Numbered from the stretch's first letter, positions 29,858 to 38,903 are shown. The stretch is DNA of 64,000 bases from Rhizobium sp. SL86 (GCF_026672545.1 NZ_JAPPRJ010000008.1:186001-250000); one strand, 5' to 3'. Program-made: numbers and translations. The notes: generated by a model not told the origin, from the sequence alone.

Positions 29858-30604
29858 ATGCGGTTTGCCGCCATCGCCGATATTCACGGAAACTGCGCGG
29901 CGCTGGAGGCGGTACTGGCGGATATCGCCGCCCACGGCATCGCGACCGACAGCATCGTCAATCTCGGCGACTGCCTGTCGGGGCCGCTGGAAGCCGGGCG
30001 GACGGCGGATCTCCTGCTGTCGCTGGATCTGGTGAGTGTGCGCGGCAACCACGACCGATACCTGATCGAGCACGAGGCGGGGAACATGCATGCCTGGGAA
30101 GCGGATGCCTTCCGGCAGCTGACGCCCGCGCATCTTGACTGGCTGCGGAGCCTTCCGTTCTCGCGCGTGTGGCGGGACGCGGTGTTTCTCTGCCATGCGG
30201 TGCCGAAGCATGATCACACCTATTGGCTGGAGGAGGTCAAGCCGGATGGCGCGGTCTGCCTCAAGCCGCTGGTCGAGATCGAACGTCTGGCCGATGGCAT
30301 TTCCCAGTCGCTGATTCTTTGCGGCCATTCACATCTGCCGCGCGCCGTGCGCCTGCCGGATGGGCGGCTGATTGTTAATCCCGGCAGTGTCGGCTGCCCG
30401 GCTTATGATGACGACACGCCCTATTATCGCCGTGTCGAGGCGGGATCGCCGATGGCGTCCTATGCGATCTGCGAGCGCCAATCCGGCGTGTGGTCTGTTA
30501 CCTTCCGGCTAGTGAATTACGACCATATGAGCCAGTCAAGGCTGGCGGCCGCGAACGGCCGCCCCGCCTGGGAAGCGGGGCTGGCGACGGGATGGCTGGG
30601 GTAG
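29858..30604 (+). CDS. metallophosphoesterase (YfcE-like)
   Basis: A 248-residue calcineurin-like phosphoesterase. Metal-binding motifs: ADIHGN, VNLGDCLSGP, VRGNHD, CGHSHLPRAV. Substrate unknown; its one-base spacing from uraH suggests co-transcription with the purine genes, but a role in that pathway is not established. Confidence 0.85.
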   Translation: MRFAAIADIHGNCAALEAVLADIAAHGIATDSIVNLGDCLSGPLEAGRTADLLLSLDLVSVRGNHDRYLIEHEAGNMHAWEADAFRQLTPAHLDWLRSLPFSRVWRDAVFLCHAVPKHDHTYWLEEVKPDGAVCLKPLVEIERLADGISQSLILCGHSHLPRAVRLPDGRLIVNPGSVGCPAYDDDTPYYRRVEAGSPMASYAICERQSGVWSVTFRLVNYDHMSQSRLAAANGRPAWEAGLATGWLG

Positions 30605-30608
30605 GCCT

Positions 30609-31754
30609 TCAATACGGGCAGTGCGCGATCACGCTGCGATCGACCGCCTTGATGTCCCGCTTGCCGCAGAGCGCCATGGTGATGTCCATCTCCTTGGCGA
30701 TGATAGTCAAGGCCAGTTCGACGCCTTGCCTGCCCATGGCGCCGAGGCCATAGAGGAAGGGGCGGCCGATATAGGTGCCCTTGGCGCCAAGCGCCACGGC
30801 CTTCAGCACGTCCTGGCCGGAGCGGATGCCGCCGTCGAGATGCACCTCGATGCGGTCGCCGACGGCCTCGACGATTTTTGGAAGCATGCTGATCGAGGAG
30901 GGGGCGCCGTCGAGCTGGCGGCCACCATGGTTGGAGACGATGATCGCATCGGCGCCGGTATCGGCGGCGGCACGCGCGTCCTCCTCGTCCAGAATGCCCT
31001 TGATGATCAGCTTGCCGTTCCAGCGTTCCTTGATCCAGGCGATATCGGCCCAGGAGAGGCGCGGATCGAACTGTTCCGCCGTCCAGACGCTGAGCGAGGA
31101 GAGGTCGGAGACGTTCTTGGCATGGCCAACGATGTTGCCGAAACCGTGGCGTTTGGTGCGGGCCATGTCGAGGCACCATTGCGGGCGGGTTGCCATCTGC
31201 CAGATGTGTTTTGGCGTGAATTTTGGTGGCGCGGAGAGACCGTTGCGCAGGTCCTTGTGGCGCTGGCCGAGAATCTGCAGGTCGGCGGTGACGACGAGTG
31301 CCGAGCAGCCGGCCTTTTTGGCGCGGTCGATCAGGCTTTCGATGAAGGCGCGGTCCTTCATCACGTAAAGCTGGAACCAGAAGGGTTTCGAGGTGACAGA
31401 GGCGACATCCTCGATCGAGCAGATGCTCATGGTCGACAGCGTGAAGGGCACGCCGAATTCCTCCGCCGCCTTGGCGGCCAGCATCTCGCCATCGGCATGC
31501 TGCATGCCGGTCAGCCCCGTCGGTGCCAGCGCCACGGGCATGGCCACCGGTTGGCCGATCATTTCGCTTTTCAGCGAACGGTCCGTCATGTCCACCAGCA
31601 CGCGCTGACGCAGCTTGATGCCTGAAAAATCCGTCTCGTTTGCCCTGTAGGTGCCTTCGGTCCAGGAGCCGCTGTCGGCATAATCGAAGAACATTTTCGG
31701 CACGCGGCGGCGGGCAAGGGCTTTCAGATCGCCAATCGTCAGTGGCTTGGACAT
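30609..31754 (-). CDS. lldD: FMN-dependent alpha-hydroxy-acid dehydrogenase (L-lactate dehydrogenase-like)
   Basis: A 381-residue FMN enzyme of the LldD/glycolate-oxidase family. Opening MSKPLTIGDLKALARRRVPK, then MFFDYADSGSWTEGTYRANE; active-site region SNHGGRQLDGAPSSI with the catalytic His, and LDGGIRSGQDVLKA. The ATG at 31754 is the family start; a longer frame exists but is unlikely. L-lactate is the probable substrate; other 2-hydroxy acids are possible. Confidence 0.85.
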   Translation of the reverse strand: MSKPLTIGDLKALARRRVPKMFFDYADSGSWTEGTYRANETDFSGIKLRQRVLVDMTDRSLKSEMIGQPVAMPVALAPTGLTGMQHADGEMLAAKAAEEFGVPFTLSTMSICSIEDVASVTSKPFWFQLYVMKDRAFIESLIDRAKKAGCSALVVTADLQILGQRHKDLRNGLSAPPKFTPKHIWQMATRPQWCLDMARTKRHGFGNIVGHAKNVSDLSSLSVWTAEQFDPRLSWADIAWIKERWNGKLIIKGILDEEDARAAADTGADAIIVSNHGGRQLDGAPSSISMLPKIVEAVGDRIEVHLDGGIRSGQDVLKAVALGAKGTYIGRPFLYGLGAMGRQGVELALTIIAKEMDITMALCGKRDIKAVDRSVIAHCPY

Positions 31755-31910
31755 GGGGTGGTTCTTCCTCCGAAACATTCTCCGACAAGTAACACATGGA
31801 AGGCGGGAGGAAAGCGAATTTCGGCTCGGTTGTGCCTCCTGTGCGGCTCTGTCACAGGCGGTAAAGAGATGATATAAGGTGCTTAATTCAGTGCTGAAGA
31901 AAGACCTTTC

Positions 31911-32156
31911 ATGCAGCGTGTCGAAGCGGAAATCGCCGTTAGCGTCTCCGATCTGAAAAAGAACCCGACCGCCATCGTTGAAGGTGCGGATGGTCACGCC
32001 GTCGCGGTGCTGAACCATAACCGCGTGATGGCCTACATGGTGCCCGCCAGCACCTACGAAGCCATGATAGACGCGCTGGACGATCAGGGGCTTGTCGATC
32101 TGGTGCAGAAGCGAAAGGGAGAACGCGGAATCCCGGTTTCTCTTGATGACCTATAG
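31911..32156 (+). CDS. RelB/Phd-type antitoxin
   Basis: An 81-residue Phd/YefM-like antitoxin: MQRVEAEIAVSVSDLKKNPT and VEGADGHAVAVLNHNRVMAY are typical of the N-terminal operator-binding part, followed by VPASTYEAMIDAL. It overlaps the downstream RelE-like toxin by 11 bases. Confidence 0.85.
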   Translation: MQRVEAEIAVSVSDLKKNPTAIVEGADGHAVAVLNHNRVMAYMVPASTYEAMIDALDDQGLVDLVQKRKGERGIPVSLDDL

Positions 32157-32430
32157 GCTGGAATTTCTTCCGAGTGCTCTGAAGGAATGGGAGAAACTGG
32201 GCGCGACCCTTCGCGAACAGTTCAAGAAGAAACTCGCCGAGCGTCTGGTGACGCCGCACGTCCCGGCAGATCGCCTGAGCGGGCTGGCTGACCATTACAA
32301 GATCAAGCTGCGTGCTGCGGGTTACCGGCTCGTCTATCGGGTGGAAGACGAGCGTATTACTGTTGTCGTCGTGGCCGTCGGAAAGCGCGAGCGTTCCGAA
32401 GTTTATAAGACAAGCCGAAAGCGGTCATGA
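32146..32430 (+). CDS. RelE-type mRNA interferase toxin
   Basis: A 94-residue RelE-like toxin (YRLEFLPSALKEWEKLGATL, LSGLADHYKIKLRAAGYRLV, YRVEDERITVVVVAVGKRE). The Arg-rich end (KRERSEVYKTSRKR) fits the RNA-cleaving fold. ATG at 32146 overlaps the antitoxin end, as usual for RelBE. Confidence 0.88.
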   Translation: MTYRLEFLPSALKEWEKLGATLREQFKKKLAERLVTPHVPADRLSGLADHYKIKLRAAGYRLVYRVEDERITVVVVAVGKRERSEVYKTSRKRS

Positions 32431-32437
32431 CTTTAAA

Positions 32438-32857
32438 TCAGGCAGCTTCATCAATGGTTGTCTGGTAATCCTGTAGGCTTTGCAGAGTCCGGATCGTATT
32501 GATGGCTTTCTCCCGGGAGGTGAATGGCGAGGAGTGAAACATAATTTCGCCATTCGGAGCTATCAGCTGAAACATGTACTGTCCGTTTCTGTCTTTTATC
32601 AGTACAAACCGATAACTGTCATTGCTGGTCTGCGCGCCCGCCTGACTGCCATTCTGGTCCGCCAGAAATTGCCGGATGCTCTCTTCATCAGGCGTTCCCA
32701 TCGGGAAATGCTCATCCTCATACGCAACAATGCGATCAACAAGGTTGTTCAATCGTTCCCCATCGGCCGTGCCGGGTTTTGCGCCCCAGAGTATCGTCAG
32801 GTCGCGCAGCGCCTTCTCATAGTCTTGCTCGGACTGAATTGTCTGGAGTTCATCCAT
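32438..32857 (-). CDS. HigA-like antitoxin with C-terminal DUF1508 domain instead of HTH
   Basis: A 139-residue protein. Residues ~1-66 match the N-terminal part of HigA antitoxins (YEKALRDLTILWGAKPGTAD, VAYEDEHFPMGTPD). Normally an XRE helix-turn-helix follows; instead, after a short linker, residues ~82-126 form a DUF1508 (UPF0339, YegP-like) module: YRFVLIKDRNGQYMFQLIAP, NGEIMFHSSPFTSREKAINT. The gene overlaps higB by eight bases. Because the DNA-binding part is gone, autoregulation of this pair must differ from classic HigBA. Confidence 0.75.
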   Translation of the reverse strand: MDELQTIQSEQDYEKALRDLTILWGAKPGTADGERLNNLVDRIVAYEDEHFPMGTPDEESIRQFLADQNGSQAGAQTSNDSYRFVLIKDRNGQYMFQLIAPNGEIMFHSSPFTSREKAINTIRTLQSLQDYQTTIDEAA

Positions 32858-33170
32858 GCTGCACCTTCGTCACATCAATGTGGTCATAGTCCCCGTGTGA
32901 GCCAATCCACTTTATCCAAACGAGGCCGTTCTCATAGTCAATGGCGGCCACGAGTCGGTAGTGGTTGCCCTTGATGTTGAACACCACGCGCTCGGCGTTC
33001 ACGATACTTGCCGCCGCGAACGTCTTCTTTACCTCTGCAGATGTCTTCCATTCGGCTTTGAGCGTCAGATGATACCAGACATCCAACGCTTCAGCCACGC
33101 TATCCTGTTCCCTGCGGCTCGCAAGGTTCTCGACGAAATGGCGTAGCGTTGAGCGCGCTATGATCCTCAT
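32850..33170 (-). CDS. HigB-type mRNA interferase toxin
   Basis: A 106-residue HigB-family toxin: MRIIARSTLRHFVENL, WKTSAEVKKTFAAASIV, ERVVFNIKGNHYRLVAAIDY, and WIKWIGSHGDYDHID, the family's typical C-terminal block. First gene of the minus-strand pair, followed by the HigA-like protein. HigB toxins cleave ribosome-bound mRNA. Confidence 0.85.
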   Translation of the reverse strand: MRIIARSTLRHFVENLASRREQDSVAEALDVWYHLTLKAEWKTSAEVKKTFAAASIVNAERVVFNIKGNHYRLVAAIDYENGLVWIKWIGSHGDYDHIDVTKVQHG

Positions 33171-33200
33171 GTCGCGATCGTAACAGTGCGCAAGGAAAAC

Positions 33201-34511
33201 TCAACCCAGGGCTGATTTTGCCGCCGCGCCCGCCACATAAGTCTCCACCACGCTGCGGTCGTCGCCCAGCGTCTGCAGCAGGAACAGTTCCTCCGGCAAC
33301 GTGCTCACCGTTTCCATGCGCAGCCGCATGGCTGGTGTCGCGCTCGCATTCAGCACGACGAGGTCGGCGTCGGTGCCTTCCTCCAGCGTGCCGATGCGAT
33401 CGACAAGCGACAGAGCCTCGGCATTGCCGCGGGTCATGCGGTAGAAGCTGTCGAGCGGATTCAGGCGTTCTCCCAGCAATTGCTGGATCTTGTAGGCCTC
33501 GTCCAGCGTCTTCAGCATGGAATAGCTGGAGCCGCCGCCGATATCGGTGGCAACCCCGATGCGCACCGGCTTCTCCCGGCGCGCCAGCGCCTTCAGGGGA
33601 AACAGGCCGGAGCCGAGGAAGAGATTGGAGGTCGGGCAATGGACTGCGACCGATCCGGTCTCCGACAGAACATCCGCCTCGCGTTCCGACAGGTGGATGG
33701 CGTGGCCGAGCAGCGTCTTTTGGCCCAGCAGGCCGTAGCGGGCATAGATGTCCGTGTAATCGATGGCCTCGGGATAGAGTTCGCAGGTGTAGCGGATTTC
33801 CTCATGGTTTTCCGAGAGATGCGTCTGGATATGCAGGTCGGGGAATTCCTTCGCCAGCGCCTCAGCCGCGCTCATCTGCTCCGGCGTCGAGGTGATGGCG
33901 AAGCGCGGCGTGATGGCCACATGGTTTCTGCCCTTGCCGTGCCACTCTTCGATGACCGCGCGGGTCTCGTCATAACCCATTTGCGGCGTGTCGAGCAGGC
34001 CCTGCGGCGCATTGCGGTCCATCATCACCTTGCCGCCGACCATCAGCATGTTGCGGCGCATGGCCTCGGCAAAAAAGGCATCGGCGGAGGTCTTGTGCAC
34101 GGAGCAATAGGCGACGGCGGTCGTTGTGCCCTGGCGCAAGAATTCGTCGTAGAAATGCGTGGCGATGCGCGCCGCATGCGCACTTTCCACAAAGCGGCAT
34201 TCCTCCGGAAAGGTGTAGGTGTTCAGCCATTCCAGAAGGTTGGCGGCATAGGAGGCGATCACCTGCATCTGCGGGAAATGCACATGGGTGTCGATCAAGC
34301 CCGGCAGGATCAGATGCGGGCGGTGATCGATCTCCTGAACATCCACCGGCGCCGCGGCCTTCACTTCCGAATAGGAACCGCGCTTCAGGATGCGCCCATC
34401 CTCGATCAGCAGGCCGCCGTCCTCTTCGTAAGAATAGCTTGCCGTATCGGCGAGATTGTCCGGCGCGCGGTGGAAGGAAAGCAGGCGGCCGCGAAGAAGA
34501 AGAGAGGTCAT
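33201..34511 (-). CDS. guaD: guanine deaminase
   Basis: A 436-residue amidohydrolase of the GuaD family, converting guanine to xanthine. Metal and active-site motifs: DTHVHFPQMQ, QTHLSENHEE, LGHAIHLSEREADVL, and ATDIGGGSSYSML. It lies one base after the PuuD stop, so the two are surely co-transcribed. Confidence 0.9.
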   Translation of the reverse strand: MTSLLLRGRLLSFHRAPDNLADTASYSYEEDGGLLIEDGRILKRGSYSEVKAAAPVDVQEIDHRPHLILPGLIDTHVHFPQMQVIASYAANLLEWLNTYTFPEECRFVESAHAARIATHFYDEFLRQGTTTAVAYCSVHKTSADAFFAEAMRRNMLMVGGKVMMDRNAPQGLLDTPQMGYDETRAVIEEWHGKGRNHVAITPRFAITSTPEQMSAAEALAKEFPDLHIQTHLSENHEEIRYTCELYPEAIDYTDIYARYGLLGQKTLLGHAIHLSEREADVLSETGSVAVHCPTSNLFLGSGLFPLKALARREKPVRIGVATDIGGGSSYSMLKTLDEAYKIQQLLGERLNPLDSFYRMTRGNAEALSLVDRIGTLEEGTDADLVVLNASATPAMRLRMETVSTLPEELFLLQTLGDDRSVVETYVAGAAAKSALG

Positions 34512-34512
34512 G

Positions 34513-35754
34513 TCAGCGTGTTGCTCCGGCGCCGTTCGTGGCGCTTTCGTACCAGGCCGTCAGAAGCTTGCGCTCTTCCGGCGTGATGGCGGTGATGTTG
34601 CCGGGCGGCATGGCATGGCTGCGCCCGGCCTGGATATAGATCTCGTGGGCGTGCTTGGCGATCTCGCTGTCGGTTTCCAGCTTCACAGCCTTCGGCGGAA
34701 AGGTGATGCCTTCCCAGACAGGCTCCTTCGCATGGCACATGGAACAGCGCCCCTGGACGATGTCACGCGCTTCGGCAAAATGCACGTCCGCGGCAAATTT
34801 CTGCTGCACGGGGGACAGCGCGGTGTCCGTCTCGCCGGTCAGCACCTTCGGCACGGTCGATAGCCACATGATGAGGATGAAGAGGATGACCGTCACCAGC
34901 CAGGTCCAGGTGGGGTGTCCCTTGCGGGCATGGGTGGTGTTGAACCAGTGGCGGATGGTGACGCCCATCAGGAAGACGAGTGCCGCAATGACCCAGTTGA
35001 ACTGCGTGCCGAACGCCAGCGGATAGTGGTTCGACAGCATGAAAAAGATGACCGGCAGCGTCAGATAGTTGTTGTGCAGCGAGCGCTGTTTGGCGATGCG
35101 GCCGTATTTCGGGTCCGGCGTGCGCCCGGCAATCAGGTCGGCCACGACGATCTTCTGGTTCGGGATGATGATGAAAAAGACGTTGGCCGACATGATGGTC
35201 GCGGTAAAGGCGCCCAGATGCAGGAAGGCGGCACGGCCGGTGAAGACCTGCGTATATCCCCAGGCCATGGCGACCAGCACGACGTAGAGCAGCGCCATCA
35301 GCCCCCAGGTGTTTTCGCCGATCGGTGACTTGCAGAGTTGGTCATAGATGATCCAGCCGACCGCCAGCGATGCCAGCGACAGACAGATGGCCTGCCAGGG
35401 GGAGAGTGGCAGCACGCCGTGATCGATCAGGAAAAGATCGGCGCCGCCGTAATAGACCACGGCCAGCAACGCGAAACCCGATAGCCAGGTGACATAACTT
35501 TCCCATTTGAACCAGGTGAGATGCTCCGGCATCTGGGCGGGCGCCACCAGATATTTCTGGATGTGGTAGAAGCCGCCGCCATGCACCTGCCATTCCTCGC
35601 CGTAAGCGCCCACCGGCAGATGCGGCCGTTTCACCAGGCCGAGATCGAGCGCGATGAAATAGAAGGACGAGCCGATCCAGGCGATTGCGGTGATCACGTG
35701 CAGCCAGCGCACGGCAAAGTTCAGCCATTCCCAGGCCACGGCATATTCATACAT
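34513..35754 (-). CDS. puuD: membrane urate hydroxylase PuuD
   Basis: A 413-residue membrane urate oxidase: about eight membrane segments (WLNFAVRWLHVITAIAWIGS, YFIALDLGLVKRP) and a C-terminal cytochrome c domain with the heme motif CSMCH (residues ~345-349) and MPPGNITAITPEERK, giving the axial Met. It oxidises urate to 5-hydroxyisourate and passes electrons through the cytochrome domain. Upstream of guaD in one operon. Confidence 0.9.
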   Translation of the reverse strand: MYEYAVAWEWLNFAVRWLHVITAIAWIGSSFYFIALDLGLVKRPHLPVGAYGEEWQVHGGGFYHIQKYLVAPAQMPEHLTWFKWESYVTWLSGFALLAVVYYGGADLFLIDHGVLPLSPWQAICLSLASLAVGWIIYDQLCKSPIGENTWGLMALLYVVLVAMAWGYTQVFTGRAAFLHLGAFTATIMSANVFFIIIPNQKIVVADLIAGRTPDPKYGRIAKQRSLHNNYLTLPVIFFMLSNHYPLAFGTQFNWVIAALVFLMGVTIRHWFNTTHARKGHPTWTWLVTVILFILIMWLSTVPKVLTGETDTALSPVQQKFAADVHFAEARDIVQGRCSMCHAKEPVWEGITFPPKAVKLETDSEIAKHAHEIYIQAGRSHAMPPGNITAITPEERKLLTAWYESATNGAGATR

Positions 35755-36041
35755 CCGGCAGATCCCTTCACATTCCCCGAACGGTCACATTGCGAAAAAT
35801 TTCGTCCGTTGCATAGGCGGAAAGCATGCACCGCAACATGCCAACCGATGCCATTTTGGCAGCGCAAATGGACGGCGGACCTGACGCGAGGCTGTCCTGG
35901 GCTATCAGTTGTGCATCGCGAAAACTTGCGGATTCGCCGACTCATTGGTCTGCGCTAATATGACGATTGCAAGACAGCCGGTGAAAGGTGGGTATTGCGG
36001 GTTCACCGGTGGTGATGCATTCATCAACGGAGAATAAGCTC

Positions 36042-36386
36042 ATGCGAAGCATTCTGGCGCTTGTGATGATTGCGTATGCGTCTGCGTCCCCGTCCAGCCT
36101 CAGCGCACACGAGGCCCATGCCGGTTGGAAATACGAAGCTTACTGCTGTAATGGCAACGAGCACACCGGCGATTGTCAGATGATCTCGACGAAGAATGTC
36201 CGGGTCACATCGAATGGCTACGAGATTTCTCTCAAGGCCGGCGAACATCGGCTGGTGACGAAAAACCATGCCTTCAGCGTGCCGCAAAGCGAAGCGCGCC
36301 GCAGTCAGGACGAGGAATATCACCTCTGCCTCTATCCGAACGAGGATACGCTGCGCTGCTTTTATGCGCCCGACATGAGCTACTGA
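36042..36386 (+). CDS. small secreted Cys-rich protein, function unknown
   Basis: A 114-residue protein with a signal peptide (MRSILALVMIAYASASPS SLSA) and four to six Cys (EAYCCNGNEHTGDCQMI, YHLCLYPN, LRCFYAPDMSY). GGAG lies upstream of the ATG. I do not recognise a family; the Cys pattern suggests disulfides in the periplasm. Its 3' end overlaps the convergent LysR gene by seven bases. Confidence 0.7.
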   Translation: MRSILALVMIAYASASPSSLSAHEAHAGWKYEAYCCNGNEHTGDCQMISTKNVRVTSNGYEISLKAGEHRLVTKNHAFSVPQSEARRSQDEEYHLCLYPNEDTLRCFYAPDMSY

Positions 36387-37297
36387 GCGGCACCCGACGG
36401 CAACAAGATCTGGGGCGGCAGGGTCTTCAGCAGCCACTGGCGGAAGGTCTGTACCTTGACCGATTGGCGGCGGCTTTTCGGGGAGATCAGCCAATAGCTC
36501 CGGTCGTCCTTCTTGAAGACCTCGAAGGGCATGATCAGGCGGCCGGCCTCCAGTTCTTCCTGGTGAAGAAACGGGCTCAGCAGTGCCACGCCGTGACCGG
36601 CAATGGCGGCGCTGCCTTCCAGATCCAGCGCGCCGTCGGCATCGATCGTGATCGTGCCGGGCAGGGGGATGTCGATGCCGTTCGACTGAAACCACATTCC
36701 CCACCATTTGCTGCTGGCGCCGATCAGCGGCAGTTTCAGAAGATCCGCGGGGGTCGTCACGCCGCCGATTGTTTCGGCCAGCTTCGGGTTCAGCATTGGC
36801 GCGAAATTGAGACGGAACAGCTCCTGGCTTTCCATGTTGGGCGGCGGTGCTTCACTGCGCAGAATGGAAATATCGGCGTTGTCGCTGAAGAAGTCCGCCG
36901 ATCTGTTCATGCGGAGAATACGAATGCCCAAGCCCGGATGCTCTATTTGGAACGCGCCGATATGACGGGCAAGCCAATGGGATGCGAACGTCGGTGTGGA
37001 ATGGATTGTCAGGATACCGGCATCCTGACCGCGGGCCTCGGTCACCGCCTCGGTCAGAAGACCGAATGCTTCCGTGACCTTGGGCAGCATCCGTTCGCCC
37101 GTTGATGTCAGCTCGATGCGCCGTGCCTGGCGCAGAAACAGCATCTCGCCGACATGTTCCTCCAGCAGCTTGATCTGATAGCTGACGGCCGTCTGGGTCA
37201 TGCCCAGTTCCTCGCCGGCTTTGGTGAAACTGCCGAGCCGCGCAACCGCCTCGAACACTCTGAGTGCATTCAGCGGCAGTTGGCGCGATAGCTTCAT
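36380..37297 (-). CDS. GcvA-like LysR-family regulator (copy 1)
   Basis: A 305-residue LysR regulator. Residues ~1-60 are the wHTH (LPLNALRVFEAVARLGSFTK, MTQTAVSYQIKLLEEHV); the rest is the effector-binding domain with GHGVALLSPF near the end. It is divergent from a DUF1127-like small gene and one unit of a tandem duplicated module. The effector is unknown; closest resemblance is to GcvA-type proteins. Confidence 0.85.
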   Translation of the reverse strand: MKLSRQLPLNALRVFEAVARLGSFTKAGEELGMTQTAVSYQIKLLEEHVGEMLFLRQARRIELTSTGERMLPKVTEAFGLLTEAVTEARGQDAGILTIHSTPTFASHWLARHIGAFQIEHPGLGIRILRMNRSADFFSDNADISILRSEAPPPNMESQELFRLNFAPMLNPKLAETIGGVTTPADLLKLPLIGASSKWWGMWFQSNGIDIPLPGTITIDADGALDLEGSAAIAGHGVALLSPFLHQEELEAGRLIMPFEVFKKDDRSYWLISPKSRRQSVKVQTFRQWLLKTLPPQILLPSGAAQ

Positions 37298-37409
37298 CGA
37301 TAAGTTCTCTTTCTGGATCGCTTGTCAGATTGAATTGGTATCTGGCTGCAAACCGGCGCATTTGTCGATCCGGAAACGACAAAAAAATCAACAGATGACG
37401 GAGGCCATC

Positions 37410-37625
37410 ATGGCGGTCTGGACCACTGGTTCTGTCCGGAGGAGAAGCGCGTTCTGGGTTTGGGCAAAACGGCTTCTGCCGGGCCGCAACCGACCCGCGG
37501 CGTTGCGGCTCGACGATCTGCCGGATGCGTTGTCCCGGGATGTGGCGGCACCACAAGCTCCGTTGCCGAAACCGAGGGATGATGTGTGGGCGCGCATAGC
37601 AGCTGCGAAACTGCCGCGGTTTTGA
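37410..37625 (+). CDS. DUF1127-like small protein (copy 1)
   Basis: A 71-residue basic protein ending PRDDVWARIAAAKLPRF, with the DUF1127-like core LRLDDLPDALSRDVA. The ATG at 37410 follows GGAGG by five bases. It lies between two LysR genes, divergent from copy 1; such small basic proteins bind RNA or affect regulation in some bacteria. Confidence 0.6.
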   Translation: MAVWTTGSVRRRSAFWVWAKRLLPGRNRPAALRLDDLPDALSRDVAAPQAPLPKPRDDVWARIAAAKLPRF

Positions 37626-37636
37626 CGGACACCGTT

Positions 37637-38554
37637 CTACATGATGCCGCTGTCCGGGCCCTTGTCGAAGCTTGGCAGGGTTTTCTGCAGGAAGGCCCGG
37701 AAGGCGCGCAGCTTGGCTGTCTGGCGCCGGGCCTCCGGATAGACCAGCCAGTAATGCGAGCCGTCCTCGCAGGTGAGGTCGAAGGGCTGGATCAGGCGCC
37801 CCATCGCGACGTCATCCTGATAAAAGTCGGGCCTCAGAATTGCCACGCCATGGCCGGCAATCGCGGCGGCCGCTTCCACCGCCTGTGAGCCAAGCCGGTT
37901 TCTGGAGGCGCTTTCGAGCGGCGCATCAGGGTGCCCCGCCGCGGTGAACCAGAGGCGCCACCAGGGGTCGCCCGGATCGATGATCTTCAGTTTCAGGAGA
38001 TCCAACGGGTCGTGCACGCCACCGATCGTGTCGGCAAGTTTCGGGCTCAGCATCGGGGTGAAATGGTTGCGCATGACGAAATGCGACTTGAGGCCTGGCC
38101 ATTCGCCGGTGCCGACGCGGATCGCCAGATCGGCCTCGGTTTTGCTGAAGTCGATCACCGCCTGCGAGGTTTCAAGCCGCACGGCAATCGTCGGATTGTC
38201 GAGCTGGAAGATGCCGAGATGCCGGGCCAGCCAATGGCTGGCAAAGGTATGCGTCGAATGGATGATCAGCGTACCCTCGGCCACGCCCTGCATCTCGTTG
38301 ACGGCGGAGGCCAGGATGTCAAAACCTTCCGTGACCTTCGGTGCCAGTCGCGCACCGGCTTCCGTCAGAAGGATCTTGCGCGGTTGGCGGAGGAACAGCG
38401 TTTCCTTCAGCGTCTCTTCCAGCAGCTTCACCTGATAGCTGACGGCCGTCTGCGTCAGGCCGAGCTCTTCGCCCGCCTTGGTGAAACTCAGGTGGCGGGC
38501 CACCGCCTCGAACACGCGAAGCGCATTGAGTGGAAATTGCCTCGACAGTTTCAT
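37637..38554 (-). CDS. GcvA-like LysR-family regulator (copy 2)
   Basis: A 305-residue LysR regulator, the same length as copy 1 and very similar in its wHTH (FPLNALRVFEAVARHLSFTK, LTQTAVSYQVKLLEETL). The effector domain differs more (GHGVAILRPDFYQDDVAMGR). It is divergent from a second DUF1127-like gene. The pair probably arose by tandem duplication. Confidence 0.87.
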   Translation of the reverse strand: MKLSRQFPLNALRVFEAVARHLSFTKAGEELGLTQTAVSYQVKLLEETLKETLFLRQPRKILLTEAGARLAPKVTEGFDILASAVNEMQGVAEGTLIIHSTHTFASHWLARHLGIFQLDNPTIAVRLETSQAVIDFSKTEADLAIRVGTGEWPGLKSHFVMRNHFTPMLSPKLADTIGGVHDPLDLLKLKIIDPGDPWWRLWFTAAGHPDAPLESASRNRLGSQAVEAAAAIAGHGVAILRPDFYQDDVAMGRLIQPFDLTCEDGSHYWLVYPEARRQTAKLRAFRAFLQKTLPSFDKGPDSGIM

Positions 38555-38654
38555 GCATCAGTCCTCTTGATCCATAGAGACGAAGCTTCGATTGGATCGA
38601 AGCGCCCGCATTCGGCATCATGTCATCAGATACCGTCGCGCGTGGAGATGCAAG

Positions 38655-38903
38655 ATGCAAAGGTTACAGGCTGTTGTGCCCCTCTATTTGATCCGCAGCC
38701 TATTTTCTGAAGAGAGTGGCACGCGTTTCCTCGCCATTCTGGCGGGGAAGTTCAGGAGCAGAAAATTTGATGCAGAGGCGATGCCCGAGCATCTGAAGCA
38801 GGATCTCGGGCTGACCGATTTTCATGATCGGCGCCACCCTCCGCGCCGCTCGCCCAGTGCCTTCGATGCGGCGCGCGACGTGTTCCTGCGACGGCCGCTT
38901 TAG
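38655..38903 (+). CDS. DUF1127-like small protein (copy 2)
   Basis: An 82-residue basic protein with the DUF1127-like core AEAMPEHLKQDLGLTD. GGAG lies seven to eight bases before the ATG at 38655. It pairs divergently with LysR copy 2. Its stop overlaps that of xdhC by four bases on the other strand. Confidence 0.6.
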   Translation: MQRLQAVVPLYLIRSLFSEESGTRFLAILAGKFRSRKFDAEAMPEHLKQDLGLTDFHDRRHPPRRSPSAFDAARDVFLRRPL

